Below are positions 29,190-36,798 of a stretch of 36,798 bases of DNA, piece after piece. Source of the DNA: Gracilariopsis chorda. Its lineage: Eukaryota > Rhodophyta > Florideophyceae > Gracilariales > Gracilariaceae. The notes under the pieces are model-generated. The model did not search any database and had not been told where the DNA came from. It saw only the letters and a program-made list of their open reading frames with translations. Location: positions 1 to 36,798 of the forward strand of contig NBIV01000446.1 in assembly GCA_003194525.1 (NCBI GenBank). The letters run 5' to 3'. Position 1 is the stretch's first letter; every line of letters starts with the position of its first letter. The translations under genes were made by a program, and so were the position numbers.

Positions 29190-30077
29190 GAGTGGGTTTG
29201 ATATATCGCAGATGCGCTAACAATTCTTCCAAGTTACCGGTTGGACCAGGAATGTTATATTCCGCGACAGGAGAACAAACCAATAGAGCACCAGGCTCCG
29301 GGACCTTTCCCTTCGGTTGTTTGGCGGGACTCTTCACTTCATGCCCCTTATCAAAAGAGTTTCGATGCGCAGCTTCCTTCGTACGAGTACATGGTGTGGG
29401 CATGTTCGGAGTATCTGCCAGAATGGGTGAGAGTAGTGAAAGATTGGAGGCGATCTCAAGCTGTTCATCCGCGGAAGCGCGTTCTGGCTTTCGATTTAAA
29501 CGTTGATATTCGTGTTTCAGGCCCATTTGCTGTTACACGAGGCGGTAACGTTATTCCTTTGTGATCCGCAAAAAAGGCTGCCAAAGACGCTCGCATGGCT
29601 TCAATGGCCACCTTTTGATGTTCGGGAGAGCAACCAAGCTCAACATCTGTGTGATGGGGACGTGGGCGGCGATTAAGTCCGAAGCGGGGGTGCAACCGGT
29701 CTTGGAGGCGGTTGTGGCGAGTGTGGTTTTGGCCGGTCGGTATCAACATAATCAGAGTGAGAATCATCTGAACCTTCGGAAGGACCGTATGTAATATGAA
29801 TGATGTGTTTGTGATGAGCAGAATACTGAACCGGACGCGCTTCAACAATGGGCTCGTCGTGTGGCTCAGCGTGGTTTGGAGGAACGAGTCGTTTTGTTTC
29901 ATTGAGAACTGAAGTCATTTGATTCATGATTTGATCCATTTGGCTGCGAAGGCGGTCCCTCCTTTGCAAGGCGTTGGGATTTGAAGGGTCTATAGCAAGC
30001 ATGTCACATTTGAGATTTTCCCATTGTTGACGAAGATGTTCGCAACGCTCGAAAGCGGCATTGACGGCGTCGGACAT
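29167..30077 (-). CDS. Gene C: coiled-coil protein of unknown function, frame interrupted, unit 2
   Basis: Same three collinear pieces as in unit 1. Here the middle piece reads openly from QDRLHPRFG through HHTDVELGCSPEHQK, because small differences near 29570-29660 restore a frame broken in unit 1. The first break, after the Pro-rich linker, is the same in both units, so it is real or marks an intron. Confidence 0.45.
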
Positions 30078-30393
30078 GGCGACGACGGTAAGTTGCGTTT
30101 GGTGTGGAGAGAGGGGGCAGGAGGGAGAAAAAAGGAAGAGGGAGTGCGCTTGTAGAGTGACGAGAACAGAAGTGAAGGTCAGTTCCAGAAAGCGGTTCCG
30201 GGTCGCGCGGACGAGGTTGCTGTGCTAGCGCGCTCGTCAGCTGTGCATCTTCTTCCATACAACGCGCGTGTGACGTGGCCTGAGGTGCGGTGCAGGCTAC
30301 TGTTGCGATGCCACCACGTTTCCCGCCACGTGGACAGGTGGGCGCGGTTGCACAACAAAATCTCAGCACGTCGCGCTCAACAAAAGAATCTTC

Positions 30394-30756
30394 TTGGAAG
30401 ATGCATCGAACGCGCAGCTCACCAGCAGCACGCCGTCCGCTGCGCTAGCATCACCACCGCCGTCTTCACCTTTACCTACCCAGAGCGTCATGGGCAAATC
30501 TGAATTCGGTGACCCTCCGTGTCTCTATTCCTCGCCACACCCTCAGCCTGATGAGGCACAGACGGAGTTCTACTCCGCGCTCGCCGCCTTCCTTACCGCC
30601 GTCTTCACAACCGCCTGTGCCACCGCCCTCTCCCTCGAAATGCGCTGTAGCCACACTTGCACAAGAGCGACCCTAGTCCCTCCCGCAATATGCGCACTGG
30701 GCCGCGACCGAATCGTCATCGATCCGGATCCGACAACACGTCAACAAGTGAACTAA
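30394..30756 (+). CDS. Gene D: Ser/Pro-rich ORF, unknown, unit 2
   Basis: Identical in translation to the unit 1 frame at 12936-13300. Directly downstream, the ORF starting at 30757 runs into the PGM2 relic without a break in this unit. Confidence 0.3.
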   Translation: MEDASNAQLTSSTPSAALASPPPSSPLPTQSVMGKSEFGDPPCLYSSPHPQPDEAQTEFYSALAAFLTAVFTTACATALSLEMRCSHTCTRATLVPPAICALGRDRIVIDPDPTTRQQVN

Positions 30757-30795
30757 ATGCTCTCCCACTGCCTATGCTCCCCCGCGGAGCCATCC

Positions 30796-32297
30796 CGTCT
30801 GCCCGTCGCCCTCGACCAAACCCACCGTCTTCGATTTGGTACAGAGGGCTTACACGCAGCCGTCGGGCCGTCTCAATTGTCTAGTCCTTTCTGCGGCGCA
30901 GGCGCTGGCAAGGATCTCCAATCCTTTTCGCGCGTCTTCGTCGTCAGTCATGACACCAAAACGGATTCCACAAAGTTTGCGGTGCTCATTGCAGACGTTT
31001 TTAGGATCCATGGAGCGCAAAAACAGCTTTTCTCCAGACCGTTTCCCACCCCATGTGTCGCCTTGGCAGTACGAAGCCTTCAAGCTGCGCTGGGTTTGTG
31101 CGTTACAGCCAGTCATAACCCGTCACAGGACAACTGGCTCAAAGTTTTCTGGAGCGACGGCATTCAAATTCGACCTGATGTGTAGAGAAACCTGTCAAAC
31201 TCTGCTCACGCCCTTGAAAAAACAAGTATGCCATATCTGACCATGATCTACCACCAGTACCAGATCCCCATCACCAAATTACTGAACAGTACTTTTCGGC
31301 GGTTACCACTGCTTTATATAAGCTTCTGCTTGATGTCAGTCCTCCACGCATGGTATAAACCGCTTGACACGGCATCGGCACCTCGTTAATCGCCGAAATC
31401 TTTCGACGCTTTCAACTTCCACGTTCGCACCGGTTGAGGAACAATGTACACCAGACCCAGCCTTCCCAACGCTACCGTTTCCCAATCCAGAGGAAAAAAG
31501 TGCTCTGGACCTTGGCGTTGAAACTTGAAAACGATGCAATGCTCCAATTGTGGTTGCGAATGATCCTGATGCCGGTCTCTAGGGGCTGCCAAAATTTCAG
31601 CCCATGGGGCGCTGTGTATATTCACCGGTTATGAAATCGCACTGTTGCTGGCTGATCACTTGACCAAACACATAAACGATGATCTTACGCAATGTGCTGT
31701 CGTTGCCAGAACAGCTTCTTTCAATGTTCTCGCCTCTATAGGCAAAACGAAAGGTTTCGTCTTCAGGGAAGCATTCACGGGACTCACGTAGATCAACAAG
31801 GTAACCTTGGACCTTGAAGAAGAGAGAAAGATGCCCATTTTGGCCAATGAAGAAGCATTCGGGTATAATATCACAAGAAACATCGTTTGTGATAAAGACA
31901 GTTTTTTGCTGTGGCCATGATGGCCCAGCTGATAGCCATTATATACGAAAAGGAGAATGCGATAGGCGAGCGCATACAAGAGTTGCTTATGGAGTACGGT
32001 ATTAATTTGTCCAGCAACGGTTATTACCGCTTGACTGACTCTTGAACTAAGGCATCAGAAATATTCGACTCGGCCAGGGAAAATGGACTACCCAGTAAAC
32101 TCTGCAGTGCTGTAGTGAATTCTGTCCGGGATCTGACGTATGGAAGGGAGACAGCTGAACCAAGTAGCAAAGCTCTCCTACCAGCAGATACCTCTTCACA
32201 ATCCTTGAATTTTAGGTGCTCGAAGAAAAACAGCGATGACGAAGATTGTACTCTCATTATTCATTTGCGCGGAAGCGGCACTGGTAAGTTCACTTAG
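30796..32297 (+). pseudogene. Phosphoglucomutase-2/phosphopentomutase-type relic, unit 2
   Basis: Same relic as in unit 1. Here the N-terminal part is continuous: one frame (30757-31185) carries both LRFGTEGLHAAVGP and the active-site loop TASHNPSQDN, then ends at TAG 31183-31185 (IQIRPDV). Later blocks show the same frame changes as in unit 1, so the decay is shared. One substitution and a run-length change lie near 31497. Confidence 0.93.
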
Positions 32298-32761
32298 ATC
32301 TTCACGGGTTTGATTTCAGTGCACCTGGAATTGATCTGGCCAGGACCCCTGCAACGTATCATTGTTGAGAAAGGAATGGAAATTTTCTCCCCAGCATAGC
32401 GGAAGATGCTGTCAGTAGCTTTTCCTCAAGCGGAAACTGACGAGACATCACGTGTTTTGTTGTTTCTCCATCGCACAGAGCCGAAAATCAATACTACACA
32501 GAGCTCCGGACTACGAACGAAGAGCACAAAAGTAGATCAGCTGAGCGATTCTTGAATCATGCCGTACGAGAGGCGGTACGTCAGGTATTGCCCCCATTAG
32601 CAAACCATGTTGTACAAAGATGACCGTGTTGGTCAAAATGGATCCGTCAACGAGACGGAGAGAGGGGCACAACAGATGAGTGTAAGTAGTTCGCAAGTAC
32701 TGGAATCAACAGTTCACTGTATCAGGGCGTCGTCGTAGCCAAGTTGAGAAAGGAAGAATCT

Positions 32762-33515
32762 TTACTCAGTGGTTGTCAACTCCCCTATTTCTGCCAGCTC
32801 TTATCAGGCTTGTGAGCTGTGAATTCAACTCATCAGCAGATGTCCTAATCTTTGCAAAAACCGTGGAGGTGCATTGTCTGCAAACCCAGTGGCACTCATC
32901 CTCTTTCCTAGGCAGTTGGAGTTTTTACATTGACAGACTGCTTTTCAATCCTCTTCAATTCCTTTTCAAAATCGATCATATCAGGCATGGGTATGACGCC
33001 CCCGAGATTGTTCCAATGTAAAAATGAAGGGCATTGCCGCCGAAATCTGTTTCAGTAGTGGATCCCCCACGCCGTCAATGAGTTTAATCGTCAGTTTCTC
33101 AGAATTAACTTTGGTCAGAGAAGTAGCATCCCCTTCTTGGCATCTACATCCGACGCTGGGACGGCGTCAGTTCGAATTGAGAGATAAAATTGTCGACCAT
33201 GGTCCACTTGATACTCTGCTCTAGCATTTCGTATGTAGCGAAACAGAAATTGCATTCTTTCAAAGCGCTCTGTAGCCTCTTGCTCAATGCTTCCAGATGG
33301 ACATTACGCAATAATTAGTGCCTGCTGTGCCTGCCTTCTCGCGTGAAGCGATGCCAGATTTCGTTTGTGACATGTAGCATCAACGGATGTACAAAACTAA
33401 GACATGTATCCATTACGTAGTGTTGTTCAGTTCTGGGGTACAGCCCAACAGCGGAAGAGGGGAGAAAAGAAACGGTAGATGGAGGAATGCACTCGAACTG
33501 GGATTTAGTGGACAA
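32762..33515 (-). pseudogene. Valyl-tRNA synthetase C-terminal relic, unit 2
   Basis: Same relic in the diverged block. The first frame (33515-33315) is open through GLYPRTEQHYVMDTCLSFVH and HVTNEIWHRFTREG; the Arg replaces the TGA of unit 1. Downstream blocks carry different small indels from unit 1 (for example shorter runs near 32800 and 32865), so some damage arose after the two variants separated. Confidence 0.87.
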
Positions 33516-34635
33516 GAAGGATATATTAGATTACAAAAAGGGTTAAACGGCGTTTGGTGAGTTAGTGCATGGAAATCGAAGCTTTGAACAGTTTGGAGAA
33601 CTTGCAATCATCTTTCTTAAGCTCTGGCTGGAACTCATCCTCACAAAGGGAGGAAGTCAACCATCCACTGAAGGCAGACAATTGCTTGCAAAGGAACTTT
33701 GAGCAAAACATGTCAGTTAAATCTCTTCGTTGACGTTGTGGATACCGTATTAAGAGTGAACCTTTAACTTTTTGGATTAGTGAGTAGTGCTGCACGTGGT
33801 GCGTGAGGGTAATGGAATTAGATTTTAGAATAGGCAACGAGTACATCGGAAGACAAACTTGTGACATGGACGTAAACTTTGGGTAAACATGCGCAGCACA
33901 TGGTGTGATGTGGGCGGTTAGTTTGGTAGCGCAAACTACACGGAAGAGCCTTACAAGGGTGAAGCGCGAGAGACGTTCGAGCGCGGACTAACAGCGTCGA
34001 ATTGTGCTTGAGAGCTAGACAGCTGCAACATGAAGCGATATCGGAAACGGTCGGCGTTCGTCTTTTGCAGAGATACGTTGGCAGCGTTGGAGCTGGTACC
34101 GTCCCACTTGGCACGACAGCAGGCTGAAATTCTGCCTACAAAAGCGGGCTGGGGAGGCAAAAGCGGTTGGAAGCAAATTCACAACTCGCGGCGCGGTCTC
34201 TTAGAGGGAGCGAAATGAGACTATGTGCAAGCAGTGCGCGGTACGCTGCTGCGTACAAGGGTAGCGCTTATTTATTTGATAATTTGTATGGCACACAAGC
34301 TGTGATGCAATGGCTAAAGGGTTAGACGTCTACCTTTCGTCGCCGGAGAGGGCGACTGCGGACAAGCGCTGTAATCCGCCGTGGTGGCCTGTGGCCGCCG
34401 CGACGCTGAAGCGCCAATGAGAGGCGCGCATGGCGGCCGCATCGCACCCGCGTCACGACGCGCCGCGCACATGCGCACATGCGCAGCTGCGCAGCCGCCG
34501 AAGCGACCGCAGCAACAGAACAGCCCTTCACACGTGCTCACCATCGCGGAAATCCAAAGCTTCATTCTTAGCCCCAAAAACCAACACCCAAAAATGAAAA
34601 TACCCAAACAACCTCCCGCCCTTTGAGCGCAGCTG
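33516..34635. other. No recognisable gene; GC-rich 3' flank of gene A, unit 2
   Basis: Counterpart of 16093-17177 with several percent substitutions. The donor-like GTAAGT of unit 1 reads GCAAGT here. A plus frame at 34030-34218 (62 codons, starting MKRYRKRSAFVFCRD) exists only because of the 58-bp insertion. No family recognised. Confidence 0.4.
34041..34098. repeat. 58-bp segment present in unit 2, absent in unit 1
   Basis: Unit 1 goes from GAAGCGATA directly to CCGTCCCAC, while unit 2 has 58 bp between. The ends show a 2-nt TA microhomology, which fits a deletion in unit 1's lineage. It is a simple marker for telling the two variants apart. Confidence 0.95.
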
Positions 34636-35929
34636 TTATCTACCACTCCGTGGCACGGAGTCCGTGCGTCTCACGAGAGCTACCGATCGCTCGCCTTGAC
34701 GCGCAGTTCTGGGCATCACAGTAATGCGCGTAGATCCGTCGGGCATGGAGCCCTGACACCTCGGCTCCGCGGTGCGTTTCGCCTCGCGTTCCTCCTTGGC
34801 GCGTTCCTTGTCGCGAATGCGCGTGTCAATCATCTCCGCCAGCGTCGCAAAGTCATCCGGTACGGGCTCACCCGCCTTCCTCATGGCGTTCACAACGCGA
34901 CAACGATTGATCACAATGTACAATTTCTGCTTTCGGCGCAAGTTGCCGTCCCAACGGTAGCCGATCGCCGCCTTGAACCTCGGCGCCCCTAAAAACTCAA
35001 ACGTCTTTCCGACTGTGCGGCGCTTCTCCAGCAGTCTGTAGTCATTCACACGACGACTGTCTCCTTTGCAATGATCGCGCAGCGGCACACCGTCCGGAGC
35101 ACCGGTTCCATGCAAATACATGTCTACCACAGCCTCCCAGTCATTCAGATTGGCTTCGTCCACATGGGCGGACGTGGAGCCGTGGCTGCGGGTACGCACG
35201 TTATGCAATCCATCTTCGCCACCCTCACACTCGCTGGAGTTGGATGTGGGCATTGTGCGTGCGGACGGACGGCTGCGTTTGCAGGGTTGTTCCGTCAGTG
35301 GCGAAGACCGAGGTAGAGAGGGCACGGACGCCAAACCGGGGGCCTGTGGAGGCCGCTGTTCAGGGGCGTATTGGAGGGTTGGAGCACGGTGAGACGTGCG
35401 GCCAGCCGGATGCACAGGCGCCACGGGCGGTATGGGGTTAACTGGCGCGGGGGCAGGGGCTCTATTGCCCGACTGTGGGCAGGACGTGACTCGAGTTAAG
35501 CCCTCTCCGTCAGCAAAGGTTAGATTTACGGTGCAGCTGGAGTGAAAGTTGAAGGTGTCTGTGTGTAAGGAAACGAAAAAAAGAACTTGTTTGTCAGCAG
35601 CTGGCAAAAGGGAGGTAGAAAGGGGGTGGGGCGGAGGGATTGGTGAGCCATTGAACATACAATAGTTTTGAACATAAGTCTGCACGCCCGTTACTTGAAG
35701 TTGAGCAGGCTCACCATTGGGGTGGTCATTATGAGAGACCACTGGCGGCAGATTGCTCGGGCCTGGCGCCGTTTTGTTCGTCAGGTTCTGCGGGGTGCTG
35801 CGGAGGGTGCTGGCGGAGGTGCGGAGGGTGCTGCAGCGGGAGCGGGAGCCGCGGCGGGAGCTGCGGGGGGTGCTTTGGAGAAGGCTGATTATTACGTGAA
35901 CCGTGGGGGCCGGGGGGAGTCACGTTCAT
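34636..35929 (-). CDS. Gene A, third copy: Pro-rich protein of unknown function, longest open version
   Basis: An uninterrupted frame runs from 35742 to 34636 (368 codons), and an upstream exon can start near 35929. Visible parts, N to C: a Pro/Gln-rich segment, an intron-encoded or spliced segment, CTVNLTFADGEGL, a long Pro/Ala/Ser-rich stretch, a basic KRSRPSAR cluster that could be a nuclear signal, an acidic patch (SECEGGED), then a compact domain of about 130 residues with LNDWEAVVDMYLHGTG, CKGDSRRVNDYRLLEKRR and LRRKQKLYIVINRCR, and a charged helical tail rich in RDKERAKEEREAKR. I recognise no family. The copy is preferred as functional because it lacks the TGA of the other copies. One caution: upstream of 35742 the minisatellite has lost 2 nt relative to unit 2, which shifts the N-terminal Pro/Gln part out of frame. 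A start at 35742 or sequencing error would resolve this. Confidence 0.6.
35559..35660 (-). other. Spliceosomal intron in gene A, third copy (102 nt, frame-neutral)
   Basis: The splice signals are unchanged, but the pyrimidine tract is 2 nt shorter. The intron is now 102 nt, a multiple of three, with no in-frame stop. Both spliced and unspliced transcripts would stay open, differing by 34 codons, so it could behave as an exitron. Confidence 0.7.
35788..35832. repeat. 12-bp minisatellite in gene A, collapsed and degenerate
   Basis: Remnants of the CTGCGGAGGGTG array with small internal deletions that shift the minus-strand frame relative to unit 2. The downstream array-like sequence reaches directly into GCTGCAGCGGGAG. 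Confidence 0.8.
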
Positions 35930-36798
35930 TTGTGGGGCCAAAGGTTGAGCCGTTATTTCTGTTTTTGGACGATGGAGGTGCAAGCGGAGTTGGTAATGGG
36001 AAGGGTCACAGGTTCTGCCTTTCTTCGTTTTCGAAGAGAGGTGGGGCGGCGAAACAGAGCGGTGCCGACGCGCGCTCCCTTAAGTACGGAAGCTGGTGGT
36101 GCGAAGGTAGGTGGCGCCACGTGCGGATGCTGTTTTTTCGCGTTAGTTTGGGTGCGGTACCGGAGCACGTGGCGGGGGGTGCGCTGTCCGCGGCGCGTTT
36201 GTGCCGCGTCCAGAGAGCGTGCGTACAACGCGTGCGAACGGCTCGCTGGAGGGGGGGAGGGGGGGGAGAGAGTGTCGGTGACGGGGTGTAACTTTTTGAA
36301 TGGACGGGCGGGCTTTTTCCCTCCTCCAACACTTATTTCTGCTGCGTATGTGACAGCGTCGGTTTCGTACCGGCACTGTCCTTGGCGCGGCTGCCCTCAA
36401 GGCGGTTTTGACCGCTTTTCGAGCCGGCTGAAAAGAAAAAATGTGATCGCTGCCAGCTGGCGGGAGAAAGTGACGGCGATTGAAATGCCAACGGCTCTGT
36501 GTTCGATTTCACCTGTGTGTCAGCGCTTTTGGTCGGGTATTGCTGATTATCGACAACGAAGGTAGCCGCATCGATCGCGCCTGTTCGGTGCATTCTCCCG
36601 GAAACATGTAGATACCACGGATTTTGCGCTTTCGGCAATCTCCCTCCGGCAGCCTTGCTTCGGCCGTACCGCGCTGTGATGCACCTACGTAGAGATTACA
36701 AGACGCGCTGTCTCAAGATTCACGTGACACCCCTGCGGTCGATCTCTCAACGCACAACGTGCCAGGTGGTGGGTTGAGAGGTAGTACCTTGCCACGCA
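35930..36798 (-). other. Upstream region of gene A with possible 5' exons, third copy
   Basis: Homologous to the stretch upstream of gene A in the other units. The MPKAQNPWY frame (36638-36333) is present but is altered after SNTEP by single-base losses. The G-run near 36249-36266 is longer than in the others. The window ends here, so any promoter may lie outside it. Confidence 0.3.

Larger units (their letters stand above)
17466..34939. repeat. Macrosatellite unit 2 (about 17.47 kb)
   Basis: This is a direct, same-orientation copy of unit 1 with the same order of genes and relics. It is nearly identical to unit 1 up to about 32488 and then diverges by several percent to its end. It has one copy of a 26-bp segment that is doubled in unit 1, and 58 bp at 34041-34098 that are absent from unit 1. 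It joins unit 3 without spacer DNA, inside gene A. Confidence 0.97.
34940..36798. repeat. Macrosatellite unit 3, 5' part only
   Basis: This repeats unit 2 from about 17490 to 19400 and is cut by the window end, so the array continues to the right. Between 34940 and about 35470 it carries many substitutions relative to units 1 and 2, including one that removes a nonsense codon in gene A. Beyond that it is closer to them, but differs in the 12-bp minisatellite and at scattered single bases. Confidence 0.95.

Noticed and set aside
35668..36291. 207-codon plus-strand ORF in the third copy (and its 220-codon neighbour 35903-36565)
   Set aside because: They lie opposite gene A and its upstream exons in G-rich DNA, are Gly/Ala/Arg-rich, and are broken in the other two units. 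They look like antisense shadows.

Overview
The window reads as nuclear DNA of a photosynthetic eukaryote; a red-alga-like unicell is my guess, but the lineage cannot be fixed from sequence alone. Evidence for a eukaryote: a spliceosomal-type intron (GTATGT, GCTGAC branch site, pyrimidine tract, CACACAG) and remains of MTR4, a eukaryotic RRM protein, a CDCA7/R1-type zinc finger and a Ty3/gypsy integrase. A DUF3326 relic, from a family of cyanobacteria, algae and plants, points to a plastid-bearing lineage. No prokaryotic operon, CRISPR array, rRNA or tRNA was seen.

The dominant structure is a head-to-tail tandem repeat of about 17.45 kb. Unit 1 is 1-17465, unit 2 about 17466-34939, and a third starts near 34940 and runs off the end. 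Over the first ~15 kb, units 1 and 2 differ almost only by 1-2 nt homopolymer indels, which look like long-read noise. A block of about 3 kb (15030-17980 against 32488-35440) differs by several percent of real substitutions, a 26-bp duplication and a 58-bp indel. So at least two true variants exist and the repeat is not simply one locus assembled twice.

Layout of one unit (unit 1 coordinates). Gene A (minus, 1-1074; its 3' part lies at 17178-17465) encodes an unrecognised Pro-rich protein and carries the intron. Gene B (minus, 2492-3627) is Pro-rich and ends in an R1-type zinc finger cut by an in-frame TAA. Then come a gypsy integrase relic (plus, 4282-4559), a DUF3326 relic (minus, 4876-5932), an MTR4 helicase relic (plus, 8169-9377, with a possible downstream piece), an RRM relic (plus, 9780-10158), a coiled-coil gene C (minus, 11709-12619) head to head with a Ser/Pro-rich gene D (plus, 12936-13300), a phosphoglucomutase-2-type relic (plus, 13338-14839) and a valyl-tRNA synthetase C-terminal relic (minus, 15331-16092). 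The stretches 5933-8168, 10159-11393 and 16093-17177 hold no recognisable gene.

Most recognisable genes are broken by frameshifts, stops, deletions and loss of catalytic residues, and most of these lesions are the same in both units. The genes therefore decayed before the unit was duplicated. The unit looks like a macrosatellite built from a gene graveyard. The best candidate for a living gene is gene A of the third unit, whose reading frame is open for 368 codons where the other copies have a nonsense codon. The genes do not form a pathway: the relics come from RNA surveillance, translation, sugar-phosphate metabolism, chromatin and a retroelement.
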